In this document: positions 25,865 to 33,660 of the stretch, one piece after another
Layout of the letters: each line of letters starts with the position of its first letter
Position numbering within the stretch: position 1 is the first letter of the stretch
Origin: Desulfuromonas sp. SDB
GTDB taxonomy: Bacteria; SDB-A
DNA length: 36,873 nucleotides
Direction: 5' to 3'
Assembly: GCA_001412365.1 (NCBI GenBank)
Contig: LKUE01000198.1
Coordinates: forward strand, 1 to 36,873
Position numbers and translations under genes: made by a program
The notes under the pieces: generated by a model
Seen by the model: the letters and a program-made list of their open reading frames with translations, nothing else
Told to the model about the DNA's origin: nothing
Databases searched by the model: none

Positions 25865-27352
25865 ATGGAAAACTATATTGTAATGGCTAGAAGATACCGC
25901 CCAGGGAACTTTGAGGAAATTATTGGGCAGCCTCATATTGTGACTACTTTAAAAAGTTCACTGGAATCGGGCAGATTAGCCCAAGCATATTTATTCACCG
26001 GACCCCGGGGAGTGGGCAAAACAACTACCGCCAGGATTTTAGCCAAAGCAATAAATTGTGAACAGGGTTTATCCTCCCATCCCTGCGGGGAATGCTCAAC
26101 TTGTCAGGCAATTACTCAATCCCGTTTTCCTGATGTTTACGAAATTGATGGAGCATCTAATCGGGGGGTTGATGATGTAAGAACTATCCGGGAAAATTTG
26201 CTTTACACTCCTGCGGCAAGAGAAAGAATATATATTATTGACGAAGTTCACATGCTGACTAAGGAAGCATTCAACGCTCTGCTGAAAACTTTAGAAGAAC
26301 CTCCTCCCCGCATAAGATTTATTTTCGCCACCACTGAACCGGAAAAAGTCCCCCAGACAATATTGTCCAGATGCCAAAGATTTGATTTCAGACTGTTAAA
26401 TGAAAATCTAATTTTTCAGCATCTTAAATCCTTAGCAGAATTAGACGATATACACATAAATGATCAAGCATTGATGATACTATCCCGCCGGGCAAGAGGA
26501 TCAGTTCGAGATGCAATTAGTCTTTTAGATCAACTCTCCGTATTCAAGCACAAGAATATTGATGAAAAATTGACTTATGAAATTCTGGGAGAAATTGATC
26601 AAAAGGTAATTATGAATTTATTGGAATTAATTGCAGATCACCAGGTTAAGGATACTTTAGATAAAGTGGAAAGTTTGTACAATAATGGATACCAGCCTGA
26701 GGAAATTGCTCAATCCCTGGCTGAAAATTTATACTATTTACTGAAAAATTTTCATTCCCAGGAGGACTGTTCAAAATTAGCCCAAAAAATTGGTTTGGAC
26801 AGGATTAGCAGATACTTAAATCTGATGGCTAATTTTTTAAATTATAAAACCAAATTATCTACTAAAATTTCATTGGAAATGAATATTACCCGGATGGTCA
26901 GAATGGTGGACACAACTTCAATTAAAGATCTGCTGCTGGAAATCAACAATCCTTCCGGTGATTTTTCCCCCTCCACCTTAAAAAAAAAAGTTAATTTAAC
27001 TGCTAAACAGACTTCCAACCATACTGAATTATGGGAAGAAGTAGTAAAATCAGTTAAACAAAAAGATAGAATTACGGGGGGGTATCTAAACAACAGCGAA
27101 CTAATCAAATTAGAGGAAGAAATACTGGTGGTGCAATTATCCAATCCCGGATTTCAAAAATTACTATCCCGGTCTAATAACAAGCAGATAGTGGAAAAAA
27201 TAGCTGGAGAGATATGGGGAAAAAATTTAACTATAAAATTTATCGCTCAACCCAACAGCAAGCCCAAACATTTAACTCAGTTTGAAAATGACAGCAATAT
27301 CAAAACTGTAAAAAACATATTTGATGCTGAAATCATTGATTCCCCGGATTAG
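25865..27352 (+). CDS. dnaX: DNA polymerase III gamma/tau subunit
   Basis: ATPase of the clamp loader. The 495-aa tau form has Walker A GPRGVGKT (46-53), a zinc module (C65, C74, C77, C80), DEVH (126-129) and the sensor segment FIFATTEPEKVPQTILSRCQRFDF near 155-177. A lid domain and the oligomerisation domain end near residue 360. The last 120 residues form the tau-specific part. At codons 372-375 a run of ten A (26980-26989) occurs. One extra A would stop the chain after residue 376 and one fewer after 377, so a gamma-sized product is plausible. The start lies 17 bases after the SRP RNA, without a clear ribosome site. Confidence 0.95.
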   Translation: MENYIVMARRYRPGNFEEIIGQPHIVTTLKSSLESGRLAQAYLFTGPRGVGKTTTARILAKAINCEQGLSSHPCGECSTCQAITQSRFPDVYEIDGASNRGVDDVRTIRENLLYTPAARERIYIIDEVHMLTKEAFNALLKTLEEPPPRIRFIFATTEPEKVPQTILSRCQRFDFRLLNENLIFQHLKSLAELDDIHINDQALMILSRRARGSVRDAISLLDQLSVFKHKNIDEKLTYEILGEIDQKVIMNLLELIADHQVKDTLDKVESLYNNGYQPEEIAQSLAENLYYLLKNFHSQEDCSKLAQKIGLDRISRYLNLMANFLNYKTKLSTKISLEMNITRMVRMVDTTSIKDLLLEINNPSGDFSPSTLKKKVNLTAKQTSNHTELWEEVVKSVKQKDRITGGYLNNSELIKLEEEILVVQLSNPGFQKLLSRSNNKQIVEKIAGEIWGKNLTIKFIAQPNSKPKHLTQFENDSNIKTVKNIFDAEIIDSPD

Positions 27353-27360
27353 GAGGTAAA

Positions 27361-27687
27361 ATGTCTAATTTAAATAATTTATTAAAACAAGCACAACAAA
27401 TGCAGGCGGAAATGAAAAAAATCCAGGAGCAACTGGCTCAGCAGGAATTTCAAGGTGAATCAGGAGGGGGAATGGTTAAGGCAATTGTAAATGGAAAACT
27501 GGAACCAATTTCAATTAAATTTGAACCGGACATTGTCAATCCTGAAGAACTGGACATGCTCGAAGATCTAATTCTAGCTGCTTTCACTGCCGCCCAAACA
27601 AAAGCTCAACAAGAAATTAAAGACAAAATGAGTGATCTGACCGGAGGGATGTTCAATCCAATGAATTTAGGGAGTTTATTCAGTTGA
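27361..27687 (+). CDS. ebfC: YbaB/EbfC nucleoid-associated protein
   Basis: Small DNA-binding protein of 108 aa, usually a dimer. The N-terminal helix contains repeated QAQQMQAEMKKIQEQL, followed by the family's strands with SGGGMVKAIVNGKLEPISIKFEPDIV near 38-63 and a C-terminal helix ending GGMFNPMNLGSLF. AGGAGG overlaps the dnaX stop region. The dnaX-ybaB-recR order is widespread and supports the call. Confidence 0.94.
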   Translation: MSNLNNLLKQAQQMQAEMKKIQEQLAQQEFQGESGGGMVKAIVNGKLEPISIKFEPDIVNPEELDMLEDLILAAFTAAQTKAQQEIKDKMSDLTGGMFNPMNLGSLFS

Positions 27688-28301
27688 TTGGCATACCTCC
27701 CAGCCTAAAGGAATTAATCCAGAATCTAAGTTTACTGCCGGGAATCGGACCTAAAAGCGCCAGGCGGATTGCCTTCTTCTTACTGGAAAAACCCCAGTCT
27801 ACTGCGGAAAGACTTGCTGACAGTATTGGAAATTTGAAAGCGGGGGTTTCCTTCTGTCAAATATGCGGAGCTCTTACCGAACAGGACACCTGCATGATCT
27901 GTGGAGATATCTCCAGGGATATAAGCAAAATCTGCATTGTGGAAACTTTCATAGACCAAATTATATTAGAAAATCTCAACTATTATCACGGTCTTTATCA
28001 TATTTTAGGGGGCACCCTTTCCCCTCTGGACGGGAGAGGTCCGAAACAACTTCGCATTGACAGTTTACTGACCAGAATTAGACAACCAAAAGTTGAAGAA
28101 GTGATAATTGCCACCAATCCTACTCCTGAGGGGAATGCCACTGCTCTGTTTATTGTTGATCTTCTTAAAAATTATTCGGTAAACTTAACCCGGATAGGAC
28201 TGGGCATACCGGTAGGTGGAGATATTGATCTTCTCGATTCAGAAACTCTTAAATTAGCCCTGGAAGGCAGGATGAAGATAGAAAAACATGTTGACGGATA
28301 A
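27684..28301 (+). CDS. recR: recombination protein RecR
   Basis: Part of the RecFOR pathway that loads RecA on gapped DNA. The 205-aa protein has the helix-hairpin-helix LPGIGPKSARRIAFFLL (18-34) and a zinc finger C58-C61-C70-C73. The Toprim domain has CIVETFIDQIILE near 83 and ATNPTPEGNATA near 144. The carboxy end carries the Walker-B-like GLGIPVGGDIDLLD. The start is a TTG at 27684 whose last two bases belong to the ebfC stop TGA, so they are translationally coupled; GGGAG lies about 10 bases upstream. Confidence 0.95.
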   Translation: MIGIPPSLKELIQNLSLLPGIGPKSARRIAFFLLEKPQSTAERLADSIGNLKAGVSFCQICGALTEQDTCMICGDISRDISKICIVETFIDQIILENLNYYHGLYHILGGTLSPLDGRGPKQLRIDSLLTRIRQPKVEEVIIATNPTPEGNATALFIVDLLKNYSVNLTRIGLGIPVGGDIDLLDSETLKLALEGRMKIEKHVDG

Positions 28302-28330
28302 GTTAATATTCTTTATAAGTGATAAATCTT

Positions 28331-28828
28331 ATGGATTACGAACAAATTGACATTTTCGAAGAAGATTTTTGGAAGTTAAAGAATATTCTTACCAATCTAA
28401 AAAACATTTTAGACGCCAGAATGATTCTGTTAATTGACCGGGCTGGTCAACTAATTGCTTCCGCAGGTGATCCCGAAGATATTGATGTTATGGCATTTTC
28501 TTCATTGGTGGCTGCAGACTATGCGGCAACCAGTCACTTAGCTACTTTAATTGGTGAAGATGAATTTTCCACCCTGCATCATCAAGGTCAGCGTCATAAT
28601 ATTTTCATTCAAATTGTAAATAATAAATTTATTTTAGCAGTTATTGCCAAAGCACATTATCCCCTGGGTCGAGTGAAAGTAGAAACGCTGAGAACCAAAC
28701 AGGAATTATCTGAAGTATTTGTATCAATAACTCAAAAAATGCAGGAAGAGAAACCCGAAAAACTTCCTTCAGAGGACCTTTCCAGTGAGATTGATAACTT
28801 TTTAGAGGATTTTTTCAACAATTTATGA
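28331..28828 (+). CDS. Roadblock/LC7-domain protein (MglB-like)
   Basis: Probable regulator or GTPase-activating partner of the MglA-like GTPase encoded next. The 165-aa product has an N-terminal helix (FWKLKNILTNLKNIL), the Roadblock strand pair ARMILLIDRAGQLIASAGD, a following helix AFSSLVAADYAATSHLATLIGE and the strand pair RHNIFIQIVNNKFILAVIA. A helical, acidic tail ending in SSEIDNFLEDFFNNL follows the core. I take ATG 28331; a GTG four codons earlier is an alternative and neither has a clear ribosome site. Pairing with an MglA gene is the main evidence for its role. Confidence 0.8.
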   Translation: MDYEQIDIFEEDFWKLKNILTNLKNILDARMILLIDRAGQLIASAGDPEDIDVMAFSSLVAADYAATSHLATLIGEDEFSTLHHQGQRHNIFIQIVNNKFILAVIAKAHYPLGRVKVETLRTKQELSEVFVSITQKMQEEKPEKLPSEDLSSEIDNFLEDFFNNL

Positions 28829-28898
28829 TTTTCATAATTTTTTCAATAACCATTATCCTGATCAAGTGTAATTTAATTATGACACAACGAGGTAATCG

Positions 28899-29480
28899 GT
28901 GTCAGTAATAAACTACGCTTCCAGAGAAATAAACTGTAAAATCGTCTACTACGGACCGGGACTGGGTGGAAAGACAACCAATTTAAAGAAAGTTTACGAA
29001 AAGGTCAATCCCAGTAACCGAGGAGAGATGATATCACTGGCTACAGACATGGATAGAACTTTGTTTTTTGATTTTGTACCGGTAAACTTAGGAACGATAA
29101 GAGGTTTTAAGACCAGGTTTCATCTATATACAGTCCCCGGTCAGGTTTATTATAACGCTTCCAGAAAATTAATACTGAGGGGAGTGGATGGAGTGGTATT
29201 TGTTGCTGATTCCCAGATTGAACGATTAGATGACAATGTTGAAAGTATCAAAAATTTAATTGAAAACTTAAAGGAATATAATCTTAAGCTATCCGAAATA
29301 CCCTTTATAATTCAGTACAACAAAAGGGATCTGCCCAATATTGCTCCCCTGGATCAACTGGAGAGATTGTTGAATCCTCTGAAAGTCCCATCTTTTGAGG
29401 CAGTGGCTACTGATGGTATCGCTGTTTTTGCCACTTTAAAAGAAATCTCTAAAATGGTTCTTAAAAAACTTTCTCAATAA
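28899..29480 (+). CDS. mglA: MglA-like small GTPase
   Basis: Ras-like GTPase; the family controls cell polarity and motility in Myxococcus and has relatives in many non-gliding bacteria. The P-loop is GPGLGGKTT (19-27). Switch-region segments are [12 protein letters not shown] (50-61) and [27 protein letters not shown] (78-104); the base-specificity motif is NKRD (141-144). The length of 193 aa is normal. It begins with GTG 28899 ([18 protein letters not shown] is the typical start) with GAGG 6-7 bases upstream. The 70-bp gap from the Roadblock gene is larger than most here. A role in gliding cannot be concluded from this gene alone. Confidence 0.9.
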   Translation: MSVINYASREINCKIVYYGPGLGGKTTNLKKVYEKVNPSNRGEMISLATDMDRTLFFDFVPVNLGTIRGFKTRFHLYTVPGQVYYNASRKLILRGVDGVVFVADSQIERLDDNVESIKNLIENLKEYNLKLSEIPFIIQYNKRDLPNIAPLDQLERLLNPLKVPSFEAVATDGIAVFATLKEISKMVLKKLSQ

Positions 29481-29522
29481 TCTTATAACCGCCGATGTAT
29501 ATTAACACATTGAAAAAACTAT

Positions 29523-30623
29523 ATGTCATTAAATAATATTGGAAAATCCTTTTTTCATGCCCTTCACGGTATAAAAATCACTTTAAAAACTCAAAAACAC
29601 ATACATCTTCATATATTTATCTTCCTCCTGCTTATCTACGTAATAATATTCGGGGGAGTGGGCTTGGAAGATGCGCTGATTTTAGCAGGAATTTCAATAA
29701 TGGTTATCATGGCAGAAATGATTAATACTGCCATTGAATTACTCTGTGATTACGTGACCACAAAACATCAGGAATTTATCGGTATGGTTAAGGATGTAGC
29801 TGCGGGGACAGTATTAATGGCAACCCTGGCTGCCATCATCATGGGGTATATAATTCTTGCTGATCCTTTAATTGTTTCCATAATTAAATTTAAATATCTT
29901 TTAGATAAAATACCTTTACTGGTAATCTTTGTGCTGCTATTTCTATTTGGTTTATTAATAATTATTTACAACCGTCTTACCTATAATAAATATAAGTTTT
30001 CCTTCAGCGGATTGTCTTTTGGAATATCCTTTTTGGTCTGCTGGCTATTATTTGAAGCTTTTTCAATTACCTTCATTTTCATGCTGGTAGTGGGGGGAAT
30101 TATCTTAATTGAAGCAATACTTCAAAACAGCAAATCAGACCGGGTATACTTAAGTGGAATTTGGGGCATCCTGTGGGGTTTATTCATTTATAAATTATTC
30201 CATATTGAAATCAATATTGCCCTCAATCTTGCTATTTCTTCACTGCTCATTGGCGCTTGCCCCGTTTTAGGTTCGGCATTTATCGCCAATCTAGGTTTTC
30301 CTTCAACCTCTGTGGGGCTGGCAGTTGCCGGAGAATTAGTTTTCCTGACTTTTATATTAATTTGGGGAAATAGATTTAAATCGCACTTCAGCAGCAATAA
30401 TTATTCTATCTGGGTAAACAGAAAAAATCCTTTATTATTGTTAACCATACTGATTTGCTCTTCTCTTCCCCTTCCCCTGTCCGGGGCAATTGCAGGATCA
30501 GTGGTAGCCATTGCTTTTGAAGTTAATAAAAAAACCGCCTGGATTATAATTTTTATTGGCATTATCATAAAAATGACCTTAACCTATTTCTCTTTACCAC
30601 TTTACCATAGGTTAGGAGGTTGA
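29523..30623 (+). CDS. DgkA-type lipid kinase fused to a large membrane domain
   Basis: Membrane protein of 366 aa. Residues 1-118 match the small prokaryotic diacylglycerol/undecaprenol kinases, with EMINTAIE (65-72) and KDVAAGTVL (90-98) carrying the usual catalytic and metal-binding Glu, Asn and Asp. The ordinary enzyme ends there. Here another 240 or so residues with about seven hydrophobic helices follow; the stretch near 315-345 (SLPLPLSGAIAGSVVAIAFEV) is reminiscent of the small-multidrug-export family, but this is a memory-based resemblance. It could recycle a lipid or phosphorylate undecaprenol for envelope glycan synthesis, in keeping with the sugar-nucleotide genes 1 base downstream. 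The start lacks an obvious ribosome site. Confidence 0.72.
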   Translation: MSLNNIGKSFFHALHGIKITLKTQKHIHLHIFIFLLLIYVIIFGGVGLEDALILAGISIMVIMAEMINTAIELLCDYVTTKHQEFIGMVKDVAAGTVLMATLAAIIMGYIILADPLIVSIIKFKYLLDKIPLLVIFVLLFLFGLLIIIYNRLTYNKYKFSFSGLSFGISFLVCWLLFEAFSITFIFMLVVGGIILIEAILQNSKSDRVYLSGIWGILWGLFIYKLFHIEINIALNLAISSLLIGACPVLGSAFIANLGFPSTSVGLAVAGELVFLTFILIWGNRFKSHFSSNNYSIWVNRKNPLLLLTILICSSLPLPLSGAIAGSVVAIAFEVNKKTAWIIIFIGIIIKMTLTYFSLPLYHRLGG

Positions 30624-30624
30624 G

Positions 30625-31557
30625 ATGAGGGTTGTTGTTACTGGCGGCGCCGGGTTTTTAGGAACACATCTAATCAGGGCATTACTTAATCGTGGGGATG
30701 AGGTTATCTGTGTGGATAACTTTATCACCGGCACTCAGGATAATATTAGAAATTTTAAATCTGAGAAATTTCATTTAGTTGAAGCAGATATATGCAATCA
30801 ATTTAAAATCAAAGGGACTGTGGATTTTGTTTTTCATTTAGCTTCTCCCACCAGCCCCCATGACTACTTGGAACATCCCATCTTCACGCTAAAGACGGGA
30901 GCATGGGGAACAACTAATGCTCTTAATCTCGCCTTGGACAAACAAGCCGGCTTTTTATTATCCTCAACTTCGGAGGTTTACGGAGATCCGGCGGTAAATC
31001 CCCAGCCTGAATCTTATTGGGGCAATGTCAATCCCATCGGACCCCGCTCTGTATACGATGAAGCTAAACGATATGCAGAAGCAGTAACCATGGCTTATCA
31101 CCGTAAATATAACCTAAATTCTTATATTATCAGAATATTCAACACCTACGGTCCCAGAATGAGATTAAATGACGGCAGGGCAATTCCCAATTTCTTTAAG
31201 AAAGCTTTTACCAACCAAGATATCATCATCTACGGGGATGGGCAGCAGACCAGAAGTTTCTGTTATGTTGACGACTTAATCAAGGGATTGGTAAAACTGT
31301 CCAATAGTAATTATCATCTCCCGGTTAACATCGGCAATCCCATGGAGACCTCTATTCTCAATCTAGCAAAAACAATTATCCGCTTAACTAATTCCCGGTC
31401 AAAAATAATATTTGAAAAATCACTAACCGATGATCCCAAGGTAAGAAAGCCGGATATAACAAAAGCCCGAAAGATGCTTGATTGGGAACCGGGAATTGGA
31501 TTAAACCAGGGTTTAGAATTGACCAGGGACAGTTTTATAAGGGAGCAACAAAAATGA
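30625..31557 (+). CDS. NAD-dependent sugar-nucleotide epimerase/dehydratase, UDP-glucuronate decarboxylase-like
   Basis: Short-chain dehydrogenase acting on a nucleotide sugar, 310 aa. The NAD site is TGGAGFLGTH (6-15). The LASPTSPHDYLEHPIFTLKTG segment (72-92), TSEVYGD with Glu117 (115-121), YWGNVNPIGPRS and Y144-x3-K148 follow the UDP-glucuronate decarboxylase (UXS) pattern rather than that of dTDP-glucose 4,6-dehydratase. The C-terminal GDGQQTRSFCYVDDLIKGL motif is shared by the superfamily. It is preceded by AGGAGG, 1 base after the DgkA-like gene, and overlaps the nucleotidyltransferase gene by 4 bp. Substrate is not certain. Confidence 0.82.
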   Translation: MRVVVTGGAGFLGTHLIRALLNRGDEVICVDNFITGTQDNIRNFKSEKFHLVEADICNQFKIKGTVDFVFHLASPTSPHDYLEHPIFTLKTGAWGTTNALNLALDKQAGFLLSSTSEVYGDPAVNPQPESYWGNVNPIGPRSVYDEAKRYAEAVTMAYHRKYNLNSYIIRIFNTYGPRMRLNDGRAIPNFFKKAFTNQDIIIYGDGQQTRSFCYVDDLIKGLVKLSNSNYHLPVNIGNPMETSILNLAKTIIRLTNSRSKIIFEKSLTDDPKVRKPDITKARKMLDWEPGIGLNQGLELTRDSFIREQQK

Positions 31558-32279
31558 AAGGAATAATATTAGCAGGGGGACTGGGCACCCGTCTTCTTCC
31601 CCTAACCAAAGTAACCAACAAACATTTACTTCCCATATACGACCGTCCCATGATTTATTACCCCATTCAGAAAATGGTAGATGCTGGAATTACTGAGATA
31701 ATTTTAGTGGTAGGGGATAAATCAGCAGGAGAATTCATCAGACTTCTGGGCAACGGCAACCACTTGGGGTTAAACCACATATATTATATTTTTCAAGACG
31801 GAGAGGGAGGAATTGCCCAAGCGCTGGGACTCTGTGAATATCTGGTAAAAAATGAAAAATTCATGGTTATTTTAGGTGACAATATTTTTCAAGACGATTT
31901 AACTTCCTTCCTCCGTCAATTTAATCAACAAAAATCTGGGGCGAGGATATTTCTGAAGGAAGTGGATGAACCTCAAAGATTTGGAGTACCCCGGATAGAA
32001 GATAATGAAATAATCACTATATTGGAAAAACCCCCAAAACCTCCCTCCAACTATGCAGTTACCGGCATCTACATGTACCCTCCCGATGTTTTTGAAATTA
32101 TCAGCCAGCTTCAACCTTCATCCCGGGGAGAACTGGAAATAACCGATGTCAACAATGCTTACGCTCAGCGCGGGGAATTGAAGTTCAATTTTTTAAAGGG
32201 ATGGTGGACTGATGCCGGCACGTTTAATTCCTACCGGCATGCCTGGGCACTGGTACTGGGAGATGAGCACATTAAATGA
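31554..32279 (+). CDS. rfbA: sugar-1-phosphate nucleotidyltransferase, short RmlA-like
   Basis: Activates a sugar 1-phosphate, most likely glucose 1-phosphate with dTTP. The start is ATG 31554, within the ATGA overlap with the previous stop; the longer frame from 31482 lies inside that gene. The signature LAGGLGTRLLPLTKVTNKHL is at 6-25, the metal site GDN near 105, and the GELEITDVNNAY segment near 190-201. The protein has 241 aa, about 50 fewer than classical RmlA, because the C-terminal allosteric extension is missing; such short forms are common in some phyla. It overlaps the reductase gene by 4 bp. Confidence 0.82.
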   Translation: MKGIILAGGLGTRLLPLTKVTNKHLLPIYDRPMIYYPIQKMVDAGITEIILVVGDKSAGEFIRLLGNGNHLGLNHIYYIFQDGEGGIAQALGLCEYLVKNEKFMVILGDNIFQDDLTSFLRQFNQQKSGARIFLKEVDEPQRFGVPRIEDNEIITILEKPPKPPSNYAVTGIYMYPPDVFEIISQLQPSSRGELEITDVNNAYAQRGELKFNFLKGWWTDAGTFNSYRHAWALVLGDEHIK

Positions 32280-33109
32280 AAATACTTATAACGGGAGGAG
32301 ATGGTCATTTAGCCAAACAGATTAGTTCTCTCCTCCATGGATACCAGGTTGCTTCTCCGGGCAAACAACAATTGGATATAACCGAGCCCCGGTCAGTGGA
32401 AAAATGGGCACAGCAATTTAAACCTGAGTTAATTATTCATAGTGCGGCAATTACCGATGTAAATTACTGTGAGCAAAATCCGGAACAGGCTTTCCTGGTG
32501 AACACCTATGGTACAATTAATCTGGTCAATCACAATCCTCATTCCCGGTTTATATTTATCAGCACTGATTACGTTTTTGACGGAGAGAAAGACAGTCCTT
32601 ATCATGAATATGATTTAACCAATCCCCTGTCCGTTTATGGAAAATCTAAATTAGCCGCAGAAAATTTCATCCAATCCCGGAGCAGAGCATATATTATCAT
32701 CAGAACTTCCTGGCTTTTTAACTCCGCTGCTGATTTCTTAACTAAAATTGCTGGTAAAATCAGACTGGGGAAGACTATTGAAATTATCGGAAATCAGTGG
32801 GGAAATCCAACCATGAATTGGGATCTGGCGGAAGCGGTGTTGAACCTGGTTGATTGTACTTACACCGGAACAGTAAATATCACTAACACCGGAACCACCA
32901 CCTGGTTTGATATTGCCCGATACTATATTGACCAGAAAAATATTAAGAATGTCGAATTGGTCAATATAAGTATTGATGATTATCCTCACCAGGCTCCCCG
33001 TCCTAAATACAGCGCTCTTTCCTCAAATCTATTCAAACATATTTTTAAATATAAATTACCTGACTGGAAAACATCAATTTTAAAACACAAGGAGTTCAAC
33101 ATTGATTGA
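32276..33109 (+). CDS. rfbD: dTDP-4-dehydrorhamnose reductase-like protein
   Basis: Reduces a 4-keto-6-deoxy sugar nucleotide to dTDP-rhamnose in classical pathways. The 277-aa protein has the NAD(P) motif TGGDGHLAKQ near 6-15, LIIHSAAITDVNYCEQNPEQAFLVN near 53-77, FISTDYVFDGEKDSPYHE near 94-110, and the catalytic YGKSK (122-126). Within RmlD, the TDVNxCE motif is characteristic. It overlaps neighbours by 4 and 8 bp, so is part of one translated unit. No RmlB-type dehydratase is visible to supply its substrate. Confidence 0.85.
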   Translation: MKILITGGDGHLAKQISSLLHGYQVASPGKQQLDITEPRSVEKWAQQFKPELIIHSAAITDVNYCEQNPEQAFLVNTYGTINLVNHNPHSRFIFISTDYVFDGEKDSPYHEYDLTNPLSVYGKSKLAAENFIQSRSRAYIIIRTSWLFNSAADFLTKIAGKIRLGKTIEIIGNQWGNPTMNWDLAEAVLNLVDCTYTGTVNITNTGTTTWFDIARYYIDQKNIKNVELVNISIDDYPHQAPRPKYSALSSNLFKHIFKYKLPDWKTSILKHKEFNID

Positions 33110-33557
33110 AGGGGTTATAATCAAAGAATTGAAAACTCATCCGGATGAACGGGGAAGATTAACTGAGATATTAAGAGGCGATGATGATATTTTCAATACA
33201 TTTGGACAGGTCTACTTGACCACCAATTATCCCGGAGTGGTAAAAGCCTGGCATCTTCATCATCTTCAAACTGATAATGTTTGTTGTATCCGGGGAATGA
33301 TAAAGTTAGTTCTTTTTGATCAAAGAGAACACAGCTCAACCTACCAGCAGATCCAGGAATTTTTTATCGGAGATCATCAGATGAAACTAATCTCAATCCC
33401 CCCCCAGATATTTCATGGATGGAAATGCATTTCATCAACAGAATCCATAGTAATCAATATCCCTGATAAACTTTACAATTATCAAAAACCTGATGAATAC
33501 CGGCTGCCTTTTAATACAGATCAAATCCCTTATAACTGGGATATCATGATGAAATAA
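33102..33557 (+). CDS. short RmlC-like cupin (sugar 3,5-epimerase family)
   Basis: Cupin-fold protein of 151 aa related to dTDP-4-dehydrorhamnose 3,5-epimerases. The start is TTG 33102, with AAGGAG at 33089-33094, 7 bases upstream; it overlaps the reductase gene by 8 bp. The cupin core shows KAWHLHHLQTDNVCCIRG near 47-64 and IPPQIFHGWKCI near 99-110. The canonical RmlC motif RGLHFQ is replaced by WHLHHLQ and the length is about 30 residues short, so it belongs to the divergent short group; epimerase, isomerase or binding roles are possible. Confidence 0.72.
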   Translation: MIEGVIIKELKTHPDERGRLTEILRGDDDIFNTFGQVYLTTNYPGVVKAWHLHHLQTDNVCCIRGMIKLVLFDQREHSSTYQQIQEFFIGDHQMKLISIPPQIFHGWKCISSTESIVINIPDKLYNYQKPDEYRLPFNTDQIPYNWDIMMK

Positions 33558-33560
33558 GGG

Positions 33561-33587
33561 GATTTGGTGTTCACTCTCACCCAAATC
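33561..33587. terminator. imperfect hairpin between convergent operons
   Basis: The arms GATTTGG (33561-33567) and CCAAATC (33581-33587), with an inner TG/CA pair after a bulged C, lie just after the short cupin gene stop. The opposing gene ends at 33661. There is no T-run on either strand directly after the stem, so termination is only a guess. Confidence 0.35.
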
Positions 33588-33660
33588 TAAAAAAGTCATC
33601 GGTTAGTGTATTTATGTCTATGAACTGATTTCAGAGTACTGATGAAGTTTATAAGTTCAG

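Noticed and set aside
31482-31553. Longer N terminus for the nucleotidyltransferase
   Set aside because: It overlaps the preceding gene and precedes the conserved MKGIILAGG start; ATG 31554 uses the usual ATGA overlap.
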